A DNA stretch of 13,262 bases from Candidatus Saccharibacteria bacterium UBA949 (GTDB lineage: Bacteria; Patescibacteriota; Saccharimonadia; Saccharimonadales; Saccharimonadaceae): contig DBCV01000039.1 in the NCBI GenBank assembly GCA_002293245.1, forward strand, positions 255 through 13,516, in the 5' to 3' direction. This document shows positions 6,792-13,262 of the stretch, in pieces (position 1 is the stretch's first letter; every line of letters starts with the position of its first letter). The notes beneath the pieces are model-generated. The model saw only the letters and a program-made list of their open reading frames with translations, did no database searches and was not told the DNA's origin. A program made the translations under genes and the position numbers.

Positions 6792-8079
6792 ACCGCAGCG
6801 CATCAATTGGGTTTTGCTTGGCGGCACGTCGGGCGGGTAGGGTACCAGCCAGGAATGCGATAAACATAATGATGAGAGCGATAATTGCACAGTTCTGGAA
6901 AGTGAACTCGACAAGGTTAAAAGTGGGGAAGTCTTCTAGGAACATGCCGGGGCCGTGGAATATAGAATTGGCAGCGCTTCCTACCAATATGGAGACTCCG
7001 ATCCCTAGGGCTGACCCCCAAAAACCTAGCGAAATTGCTTCGAATGAGAAACTAAGGAATACTTGAGCAGAAGATAGCCCCATAGCTTTCATCAGGCCAA
7101 TTTCCCGAGTGCGTTCTTGGACTGACATAAAGAGCGTGTTGATGATGCCGATGGATGCGGCCAAAAGCGCGATACCGCCGAAGATAGAAAATACAATCAG
7201 GATAATATCAAAGAAGGTTTTGACCATGCCGATTTCGTCGGCCACAGAGAGACCAATGAGGTCAATTTCCTCGAGAGCTTGTTTGACTTCGTCTTCGCTA
7301 GCGATTTCGGGGTCGAAATCGACGCCGAGAGCCATCGTCAAGTTTGCGATTTCGGCGGGAACGCCAACGTTCATCATTTTAAACACTTCTTCGTGAAGGT
7401 GCTGACTAATCCAGGTGCGACCCATGCTGATCACCGAGGGAGCTTGGATGCCCACGACCGTGGCCTCAATGTTGGAAAGTTTGCCTGTCGCGCGATTCTT
7501 GATGGCCAGGGTAATGGTTTTTCCAATGGCATCGGCGTCGCTAGAAAAGCCGAGCGCAGTGGCAAAGTTGGGGAGCAGAGCGATTTCTGATTCCGGGTTG
7601 TCGGCACTCGGGCTGCGACCTTCGGCGATGTCCAGATGGATTTTATCAGTGCCCATACCTTGGATGTCGAGCTTAAAGCGTTTGTCGGTATTTGAGCTAG
7701 TAATATATTCGGCGGAAATCATGCGGAATGGATCAACGGACGTGACGCCAGGAATTTCCTCGGTCTTTTTGATAGTTTCTTCGCTGATACTTTGCACGGC
7801 GGAAGAGTTTTCCTCGGGCAGATATTCTTGAGGTTCAGAGCTGCCCATAGCCTCCATTTGACTGATCATGGCGGCCGGAGCAACATCAAGATAGCCTTCG
7901 CCCCCCACGGATTCGACTTGCTTGTCTATAAAAGAATTGACACCGGTGTTAATAGCCACGTTAAGTATAATTGTGAAGCTGCCGATGAAAATAGCCAAGA
8001 CTGTCAAAAGTGTCCGCCCCTTATTGCGCATTAGGTTGCTATTGGCTGTGCTGATGATGTCGTTAAATTTCATGCTCAT
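6784..8079 (-). CDS. ABC transporter permease, MacB/FtsX/LolC-like
   Basis: A 431-residue membrane protein with the four-helix MacB/FtsX layout: TM1 at ~22-45, a large extracytoplasmic MacB_PCD-like domain at ~46-285 (with IPGVTSVDPF and EGRSPSADNPESEIALLP), then TM2 ~286-315, TM3 ~343-370 and TM4 ~395-414. The cytoplasmic coupling segment SVQERTREIGLMKAMG (319-334) and the C-terminus PARRAAKQNPIDALRYE are hallmarks of the family. Such pumps use mechanotransmission from a LolD/MacB-type ATPase rather than moving substrate through the membrane; the substrate (peptide, lipoprotein, cell-wall enzyme control) is unknown. The start overlaps the ATPase stop (ATGA) and has GGAGG 4 nt upstream; the ATG two codons later, at 8073, is an alternative with 10-nt spacing. 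A Gram-positive-like envelope would make true lipoprotein sorting unlikely. Confidence 0.92.
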   Translation of the reverse strand: MSMKFNDIISTANSNLMRNKGRTLLTVLAIFIGSFTIILNVAINTGVNSFIDKQVESVGGEGYLDVAPAAMISQMEAMGSSEPQEYLPEENSSAVQSISEETIKKTEEIPGVTSVDPFRMISAEYITSSNTDKRFKLDIQGMGTDKIHLDIAEGRSPSADNPESEIALLPNFATALGFSSDADAIGKTITLAIKNRATGKLSNIEATVVGIQAPSVISMGRTWISQHLHEEVFKMMNVGVPAEIANLTMALGVDFDPEIASEDEVKQALEEIDLIGLSVADEIGMVKTFFDIILIVFSIFGGIALLAASIGIINTLFMSVQERTREIGLMKAMGLSSAQVFLSFSFEAISLGFWGSALGIGVSILVGSAANSIFHGPGMFLEDFPTFNLVEFTFQNCAIIALIIMFIAFLAGTLPARRAAKQNPIDALRYE

Positions 8080-8789
8080 GATTCCTCCACTTTCTTTTCG
8101 GTCAGGTTTTCGTCTGGTTTGTTGACGACTTTACCGTCTGATATGTAAATCTGACGGTCGCATTTCTTGGCGATGTCGGCATCGTGGGTGACGACAATTA
8201 GTGTGATGCCTTTGTCTTTATTTAATCCAAACAGGAGTTTTTCGATAGTGGCACCAGTGGCACTATCGAGGTTCCCGGTAGGCTCGTCGGCAAAGATGAT
8301 GTCAGGGTTGTTGACGATTGCTCGAGCGATACAAACGCGTTGTTTCTGACCACCAGACAGATCATTGCCCTTATTCTTGGCTTTGTCAATGAGCTCAACC
8401 GTTTTTAGGGCTTCTAGGGCTCGCTTGCGGCGTTCGCGTTTGCCAACACCAGCAATTTTGAGTGGCAGAATCACGTTATTCAGCACCGAGTCGTTTGAGT
8501 TCATGAAAAATTGCTGAAAGACAAAGCCGAACTGGTCGCCGCGTATGTGGTTTAGCTTGTTTTTGCGCAGCTTCGTAGCGTTTTCGCCGTAAATGCTTAC
8601 CAAGCCTTTGGTCGGTGTATCGAGAAGCGCTAAGATGTGCATTAGCGTGGATTTGCCGGAGCCGGATTTGCCAATAATGGCTACCGATTCGCCCTTTTTG
8701 ATTGATAGGTCAACGCCACGCAGCGCTTCGAATTTCTCGCGCTTGCCGTAGGTTTTGTGTAGGTTTTTTGTTCCAATTACTTCAGTCAT
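8076..8789 (-). CDS. ABC transporter ATP-binding protein, LolD/MacB-type
   Basis: A 237-residue ATPase that pairs with the permease downstream. Walker A GKSGSGKST (40-48), Q-loop FQQ (91-93), signature LSGGQKQR (144-151), Walker B IIFADEP with catalytic Glu169, D-loop NLDSA (173-177) and H-loop His202 are all intact. The segment FVFQQFFMNSNDSVLNNVILPL fits the LolD/MacB/FtsE group. A lysine- and glutamate-rich tail (KPDENLTEKKVEES) extends past the core. It ends within the permease start codon (ATGA overlap), so the two are translationally coupled. The ATG has no Shine-Dalgarno sequence; a TATAAT box ends 7 nt upstream, so the operon mRNA probably begins at or next to this start codon. It lies divergent from rpoB. 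Confidence 0.95.
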   Translation of the reverse strand: MTEVIGTKNLHKTYGKREKFEALRGVDLSIKKGESVAIIGKSGSGKSTLMHILALLDTPTKGLVSIYGENATKLRKNKLNHIRGDQFGFVFQQFFMNSNDSVLNNVILPLKIAGVGKRERRKRALEALKTVELIDKAKNKGNDLSGGQKQRVCIARAIVNNPDIIFADEPTGNLDSATGATIEKLLFGLNKDKGITLIVVTHDADIAKKCDRQIYISDGKVVNKPDENLTEKKVEES

Positions 8790-8796
8790 AGGTCCA

Positions 8797-8824
8797 ATTA
8801 TACAGGCAAAACGGATTTTTGCAA
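8797..8824 (-). promoter_or_regulatory. Putative promoter of the ABC transporter-methyltransferase operon (leaderless)
   Basis: On the minus strand TTGCAA (8819-8824), a 16-nt spacer, then a perfect TATAAT (8797-8802). Only 7 nt separate the -10 box from the ATG, which puts the transcription start at about the first codon. Confidence 0.6.
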
Positions 8825-8905
8825 GTTATTAAGGCTACCGCATAGTGCTGATTTTGAACCATTTGCTCCTTGTGGAAAACTTCTCAAAAATGTGCAGTAA
8901 AACTC

Positions 8906-8935
8906 TTGACAAAAGCGCGGCGTTTAATATATACT
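8906..8935 (+). promoter_or_regulatory. Strong promoter of rpoBC
   Basis: A perfect -35 TTGACA (8906-8911), an 18-nt spacer and -10 TATACT (8930-8935). An overlapping TATATA offers a 16-nt spacing. Predicted transcription start is near 8942, leaving a ~177-nt leader before the rpoB GTG. This is the best sigma70-type promoter in the window, as expected for RNA polymerase genes. Confidence 0.8.
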
Positions 8936-8982
8936 GATGGGTAATGAAGAGTTGTAGGCGGTTTTGCGGTTATTAGTATATG

Positions 8983-9010
8983 GTGCGTTTTCTAGCAACG
9001 CACTCTTTTT
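8983..9010 (+). terminator. Terminator-like hairpin (possible attenuator) in the rpoB leader
   Basis: A perfect 7-bp stem GTGCGTT/AACGCAC (8983-8989 with 8997-9003), a 7-nt loop and then TCTTTTT. It starts ~40 nt after the predicted rpoB transcription start and precedes the gene, so it should end a share of transcripts early unless an antiterminating event intervenes. Confidence 0.6.
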
Positions 9011-9118
9011 GGTAATCGCTGTTTTATAAAAAAAGCCAGATTAGCCTTCTAAGAAATGGGTTTTGCATGCGCGCAAGGCCTGGGTAAAGTGGTGCAAAAA
9101 TAAGGAAAGGGAGAAAAC
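9011..9118 (+). promoter_or_regulatory. Second half of the structured rpoB leader, with ribosome binding site
   Basis: After the hairpin come ~108 nt with no gene. TTTTGCA (9061-9067) can pair with TGCAAAA (9093-9099), enclosing a GC-rich segment. Directly after this stem lies AAGGAAAGGGAG, the ribosome binding site for the GTG at 9119. The stem does not cover the ribosome binding site. Its similarity to any known ribosomal-protein or rpoB leader could not be judged. Confidence 0.35.
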
Positions 9119-12100
9119 GTGGCGATAGATACTAAATCAAAAACGCAGGCAAAAAAGCAAAACGACACAAAAAAGTACACAAAAACCGATAGAGTTTACT
9201 TTACTGGCAAAGATAATACCTTGCCAATTCCGGACCTACTAGCCCACCAGAAGGATTCTTGGCGGGATTTTGTGGAAACCGGCCTTTCGGAAGTTTTTTC
9301 CGAGCTTAACCCGATTGACGACTATTCGGGCCAGAAGTTTTCGCTGAGATTCAAGACTTATGAATTTCGCGATCCGGCCGAATCCGAACGGCAAGCTCTG
9401 GACAACCTGGTGACGTACACCGCGCCATTACATGTGACGATTGAGCTAATCAACAAGACCACTGGTGAAACTAAAGAGCAGGAAGTTTACTTCGGTGATT
9501 ACCCATGGATGACGGATCGAGCTTCGTTTATTATTAACGGAACCGAACGGGTAGTTGTTTCGCAATTGGTGCGTTCGGAGGGTGTATTGTTTACTGCTGA
9601 ACGACTTGGCGGCAAAAACTATTACGGTGCGAAAATTATTCCGAAGCGCGGGGCTTGGCTAGAGTTTGAAACTGGCGCTAACGGTGTGCTTTATGCCAAA
9701 ATCGATCGGCGCAAAAAGTTCCCAGTCACCACATTGCTACGAACCATGGGTTATGCCCAAAACTCTGACATAAAAAACGCTTTTGCGGAAGTTGACAACG
9801 GCGAAGTTGGTTATATAGATGCAACGCTAGAAAAAGACACCACTCGCCACGTAAACGAAGCATTGATTGAGGTCTTCCGGAAGTTGCGCCCAGGAGATTT
9901 GGCTACCGTAGAGAATGCCAAGTCGATGATCGAGCGGACGTTCTTTGATTTCAAGCGCTACGACTATGGCAGGGTTGGCCGCTACAAGATGAATAATCGC
10001 TTAAAACTAGAAACTCCAAATACTGCCGAGTATCGCACTTTGCAAGTTGACGATATTATTTATATACTGCGCGAAATCATCAGACTCAACAACACGCAGG
10101 AGCCGGAGGACGACATTGACTCCCTGTCGAACCGCCGAGTCAAGTTGGTTGGCGAACTAGTAGCTCGCCAGTTCCGGATTGGTCTGCTGCGGATGCAGCG
10201 CAATATCCTGGACAGGATGAGTATGGCTGACACGGAGAACGCGACACCTAGCCAACTGATCAATGCACGACCCGTCACTACTTCTGTTAAAGAGTTTTTT
10301 GCGAGCAGCCAGTTGAGCCAATTGATGGACGAAACTAACCCGTTTGCCGAGCTTTCGCATAAGCGTCGGCTCAGTTCGATGGGCCCGGGCGGTTTAACGC
10401 GCGAGCGGGCTGGGTTTGAAGTTCGCGACACGCACCCGACACACTACGGTCGAATCTGCACAGTGGAAACTCCAGAGGGTGGCAACGTGGGATTGGTGCT
10501 AAATCTGGCAACTTTTGCGCGGATCAACGAATTCGGATTTATCGAGACGCCCTACCGCAAGGTAGTAAACGGCAAAGTGACGGACGAGATTGTTTATCTG
10601 GATGCTGCGGCCGAAGAGAAGTCGGTTATTGCCGACGCTAGTGCCAAGCTGGACAGATATGGTAAATTTGTGGAAGAGCGAATCTCTGCCCGCATCAACA
10701 TGGTGCCGGGTCAGATCGAAAGTGGCGCCGTCACGCATATGGATGCCGCGCACAAGCAGATCTTGGGTGTTTCGGCTGCTATGATTCCATTTGTGGAAAA
10801 GAACCGGGTGGACCGGAGCTTGATGGGCGCTTCCATGCAGAAGCAAGCCGTACCACTGCTGCAGCCAGAATCGGCAACGGTCGGTACTGGTATTGAATTT
10901 GAAGTAGCCAAAAATACTGGCCAGCTGGTTTTGGCAGATGGTCCGGGCGAAGTGATTCGGGCGGATGGCGACGCGGTAGAAATTAAGTACAAAAAAGGTG
11001 GAGTCAAGAAGTACGACCTGATTCACTTTAAGAAATCTAATGACGACCGCTGTATTAACGAAAAGACTAGGGTTAAGCGGGGCGAGAAAGTCGATGCTGG
11101 GGATATTATTATCGAGGGCGCTTCCATTGCTAGTGGCGAAATGGCGCTTGGCAAAAACCTGACGGTGGCCTTTATGGCATGGCGTGGCTACAACATGGAC
11201 GACGCTATTGTTGTCTCTGACAGGTTGGTCAAAGAAGACGTGCTAACAAGCATTAACATTCGCGATTACACCGTGGAGGTGCGCGAAACCAAGCTGGGAC
11301 CAGAGCAGGTGACCAGGGACATTCCCAATGCAGCAGAAGCAGCTTTGCGCCACTTGGACGACGAAGGCGTGGTGGAAATTGGCTCCGAAGTTTCGGCTGG
11401 CGATGTGCTGGTTGGCAAAATTACACCGAAAGGTGAACAGGAGCTGTCTAGCGAAGAGCGGTTGCTCCGGGCCATCTTTGGCGAGAAGTCTAAGGATGTT
11501 CGCGATACTTCGCAGCGGGTGGTTGGCAACGACAAGGGCAAAGTTATTGGCGTGAAGGTTTACACAAGAGAAGATGGCCATGAATTGAAAGCGGGTGTGC
11601 TGCGAAGAATAAAAGTGTTCGTGGCGGAAACGCGCAAGATTAGCGTGGGTGACAAGTTGGCTGGACGCTACGGCAACAAGGGCGTAATTTCCCGGGTGCT
11701 CCCGGTGGAGGACATGCCGTTCATGGAAGACGGAACTCCAGTGGATGTAGTTTTGAGCCCGATGGGTGTGCCGAGCCGTATGAACCTGGGCCAGTTGTTT
11801 GAGACTCACTTGGGCTTTGCGGCGCTAAAGAAGGGCGTAAAGGTGGCAACTGTGCCGTTTGATGGCGTTTCTGATGCGGATATTAACAAAGAATTGAAAG
11901 AGGCCGGATTGCCAACGGATGGTAAGGTTCAGCTATACGATGGTTTGACTGGTGAACCGTTTGAAGGTCAGACTACGGTGGGGGTGATGCATATGATTAA
12001 GTTGCACCACATGGTGAGCGACAAGATTCATGCTCGCTCTACCGGACCATACACTATGGTGACGCAGCAGCCGCTGGGCGGAAAGGCGCAAAACGGTGGT

Positions 12101-12649
12101 CAACGCTTTGGCGAAATGGAAGTCTGGGCACTAGAGGCTTATGGTGCAGCCTCGACCTTGCAGGAGATGATTACGATCAAATCCGACGATGTTTATGGTC
12201 GAGCCAAGGCATACGAAGCGATTATCAAGCATGATGCGATTGTTGGACCGAAATTGCCAGAGGGATTCAACGTGTTGATGCGCGAGCTGCAAGGCTTGGG
12301 TCTGCGGGTGGATCTGCTGGACAAGACCGGCTCGGTTGTTGCGGTTGGTGCTGGCAGCGAAGTCCGGGGCGTACGCAGCGATGACCGTGGCGAGCGCGGT
12401 GGCAGGAAGCCGCAAGGGGATGGCAAGGAGGTTGGCGTCTTCAAGAAGCCGTTCGCGGCACTGGGCAAGGAAGTCGAAGAAATCCTGGAAAGAAATTCTG
12501 ACATCTCGGCCGAGGAAATAAATAGTATAGAGGAAGAAGTCGAGAACTTGGCTGATGAGGGCCTGACGATTCAAGATGAGGAAACAGTAATAGAAACAGG
12601 AGCGGGAGACATTGCCGCAAATGGTTCAGCGGAAGGAGAGGAGGTCTAA
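9119..12649 (+). CDS. rpoB: DNA-directed RNA polymerase subunit beta
   Basis: The beta subunit of RNA polymerase, 1176 residues, close to the compact CPR size and without the large lineage inserts of Proteobacteria. Clear landmarks include the rifampicin-binding cluster SSQLSQLMDETNPFAELSHKRR (starting at S396; too long a stretch to differ by chance), GFEVRDTHPTHYGR, ETPEG (450-454), the active-site loop GDKLAGRYGNKG with lysines 846 and 854, and the C-terminal QPLGGKAQNGGQRFGEMEVWALEAYGA region ending LRVDLLD (1062-1068). After this comes a 108-residue tail, first basic/glycine-rich, then strongly acidic, that canonical RpoB lacks. The start is GTG, decided by AAAGGGAG 5 nt upstream and the lack of a better ATG. 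No rplJ/rplL lies just upstream. rpoC follows after 1 bp, so the two are cotranscribed from the 8906 promoter. Confidence 0.98.
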   Translation: MAIDTKSKTQAKKQNDTKKYTKTDRVYFTGKDNTLPIPDLLAHQKDSWRDFVETGLSEVFSELNPIDDYSGQKFSLRFKTYEFRDPAESERQALDNLVTYTAPLHVTIELINKTTGETKEQEVYFGDYPWMTDRASFIINGTERVVVSQLVRSEGVLFTAERLGGKNYYGAKIIPKRGAWLEFETGANGVLYAKIDRRKKFPVTTLLRTMGYAQNSDIKNAFAEVDNGEVGYIDATLEKDTTRHVNEALIEVFRKLRPGDLATVENAKSMIERTFFDFKRYDYGRVGRYKMNNRLKLETPNTAEYRTLQVDDIIYILREIIRLNNTQEPEDDIDSLSNRRVKLVGELVARQFRIGLLRMQRNILDRMSMADTENATPSQLINARPVTTSVKEFFASSQLSQLMDETNPFAELSHKRRLSSMGPGGLTRERAGFEVRDTHPTHYGRICTVETPEGGNVGLVLNLATFARINEFGFIETPYRKVVNGKVTDEIVYLDAAAEEKSVIADASAKLDRYGKFVEERISARINMVPGQIESGAVTHMDAAHKQILGVSAAMIPFVEKNRVDRSLMGASMQKQAVPLLQPESATVGTGIEFEVAKNTGQLVLADGPGEVIRADGDAVEIKYKKGGVKKYDLIHFKKSNDDRCINEKTRVKRGEKVDAGDIIIEGASIASGEMALGKNLTVAFMAWRGYNMDDAIVVSDRLVKEDVLTSINIRDYTVEVRETKLGPEQVTRDIPNAAEAALRHLDDEGVVEIGSEVSAGDVLVGKITPKGEQELSSEERLLRAIFGEKSKDVRDTSQRVVGNDKGKVIGVKVYTREDGHELKAGVLRRIKVFVAETRKISVGDKLAGRYGNKGVISRVLPVEDMPFMEDGTPVDVVLSPMGVPSRMNLGQLFETHLGFAALKKGVKVATVPFDGVSDADINKELKEAGLPTDGKVQLYDGLTGEPFEGQTTVGVMHMIKLHHMVSDKIHARSTGPYTMVTQQPLGGKAQNGGQRFGEMEVWALEAYGAASTLQEMITIKSDDVYGRAKAYEAIIKHDAIVGPKLPEGFNVLMRELQGLGLRVDLLDKTGSVVAVGAGSEVRGVRSDDRGERGGRKPQGDGKEVGVFKKPFAALGKEVEEILERNSDISAEEINSIEEEVENLADEGLTIQDEETVIETGAGDIAANGSAEGEEV

Positions 12650-12650
12650 A

Positions 12651-13262
12651 ATGGCTTGGATGGATAATTATATTAGCGCCAATGACTTTGAAGCAATTCG
12701 ATTGAAAGTGGCTAGCGCCGACGAGATTTTGGAATGGAGCTTTGGCGAAGTACTAAAGCCAGAAACAATCAACTACCGCACTCAGAAACCGGAACGCGAC
12801 GGATTGTTTTGCGAGCGAATTTTTGGGCCGGTCAAGGACATAAATCCGCATGACAATAAGCTAAAAGGTGTGCGAAGTCGTGAATCAGCGGTGGACAAAC
12901 AGGGGAATATCGTGACGCGGAGCAGTGTGCGCCGCGAACGCATGGGCCACATTTCTCTGGCATCGCCTTGCGCGCACATTTGGTTTATGCGCGGCACGCC
13001 GAGCGCCATGAGTTTGTTGCTCGGCTTGACCGTAAAGAGCTTGGAAAGAGTAGTGTATTTTGCCAGCTATATCATTTTGAGCGTAAAAGATGAAAAGCGC
13101 GATCAAATGCTGGCTGACCTGGTGGCCGAAGATGAGGCAGCTCGGGCAGCGATTGAAATTCGTTACAAAAAGGCAGCCGAAGACGAAAACGCTAACGTGC
13201 AACAGCTAGCCGAAGAGCAGACCAAAGAAATCGAAGAGCTAAACACTAGCTTTAGCGCCAAG
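12651..13262 (+). CDS. rpoC: DNA-directed RNA polymerase subunit beta', N-terminal part (runs off window)
   Basis: The first 204 codons of the beta' subunit. Conserved segments include FGEVLKPETINYRTQKPE (31-48), GLFCERIFGPVKD (51-63), VRRERMGHI (93-101), HIWFMRGTPSAMSLLLGL (109-126) and LERVVYFASYIIL (131-143). Between RIFGP and RRERMGH the chain has the normal 33 residues, but the four zinc-binding cysteines are gone: the aligned positions are P66, D68, V81 and Q84. From ~145 the sequence is a long charged, alanine-rich stretch predicted to form a coiled coil. The ATG is 1 bp after the rpoB stop, with a purine-rich ribosome binding site (GGAAGGAGAGGAGG) inside the rpoB end, implying coupled translation. 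The rest of the gene, including the catalytic NADFDGD motif, lies outside the window. Confidence 0.96.
   Translation, partial: MAWMDNYISANDFEAIRLKVASADEILEWSFGEVLKPETINYRTQKPERDGLFCERIFGPVKDINPHDNKLKGVRSRESAVDKQGNIVTRSSVRRERMGHISLASPCAHIWFMRGTPSAMSLLLGLTVKSLERVVYFASYIILSVKDEKRDQMLADLVAEDEAARAAIEIRYKKAAEDENANVQQLAEEQTKEIEELNTSFSAK

Noticed and set aside
6792..6914. N-terminal extension of the methyltransferase to an ATG at 6914
   Set aside because: The extra 41 residues are only the permease 3' end read in another frame; family-like sequence starts at the ATG at 6791.
8790..8905. Regulatory element upstream of the -35 box of rpoB
   Set aside because: Apart from the ABC operon promoter at 8797-8824 I see only AT-rich sequence with no repeat or strong hairpin.
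1..13262. Alternative genetic code (TGA as glycine, as in Gracilibacteria/SR1)
   Set aside because: All long genes are complete under the standard bacterial code without in-frame TGA. The ABC ATPase ends with TGA overlapping the next start.
1..13262. CRISPR array, tRNA, transposase or phage/defence genes
   Set aside because: No evenly spaced repeats, cloverleaf-like segments or recognisable mobile or defence proteins were seen. The intergenic gaps are short and accounted for.

Overview
The window reads as a genomic segment of a Candidate Phyla Radiation (Patescibacteria) bacterium, most likely Saccharibacteria (TM7). This is an inference from three things: a compact rpoB-rpoC pair with no rplJ-rplL immediately upstream, a UvrD-like helicase carrying its own PDDEXK nuclease, and unusual RpoC features. 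TGA is used as a normal stop, so this is not a lineage that recodes TGA. The first ~0.65 kb does not fit with the rest. It is visibly more GC-rich and encodes the end of a MiaB-type methylthiotransferase followed by a YlbF-family gene, a Firmicutes/Clostridia-like arrangement.

Layout. 1-369 (-): 5' part of a YlbF-family gene, cut by the window edge. 395-3844 (-): one open frame that is a UvrD/PcrA-type helicase plus RecB-like nuclease over residues 1 to ~1065, ending in the TRAM-domain tail of MiaB. The join near 600-670 is most simply a chimeric assembly. 3951-4664 (-): winged-helix plus Nudix protein. 4894-5373 (+): small protein of unknown function. 5370-6791 (-), 6784-8079 (-) and 8076-8789 (-): read in transcription order, a LolD/MacB-type ABC ATPase, an FtsX/MacB-type permease and a TrmA/RlmD-family m5U methyltransferase, with overlapping ends, so very probably one operon. 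8790-9118: divergent promoter region with a long rpoB leader. 9119-12649 (+): rpoB. 12651-13262 (+): rpoC, cut by the window edge.

The most interesting signals are these. (1) A ~178-bp imperfect palindromic element lies in frame inside the methyltransferase gene and adds ~59 residues, recalling Rickettsia palindromic elements. (2) The RpoC N-terminal zinc ribbon keeps its length but has lost all four cysteines. (3) A terminator-like hairpin sits ~45 nt into the rpoB leader. (4) Several genes have a -10 box placed so that transcription would begin at or just before the start codon (leaderless mRNAs). (5) The chimeric helicase-MiaB junction. No RNA genes, CRISPR arrays, transposases or defence loci are visible.
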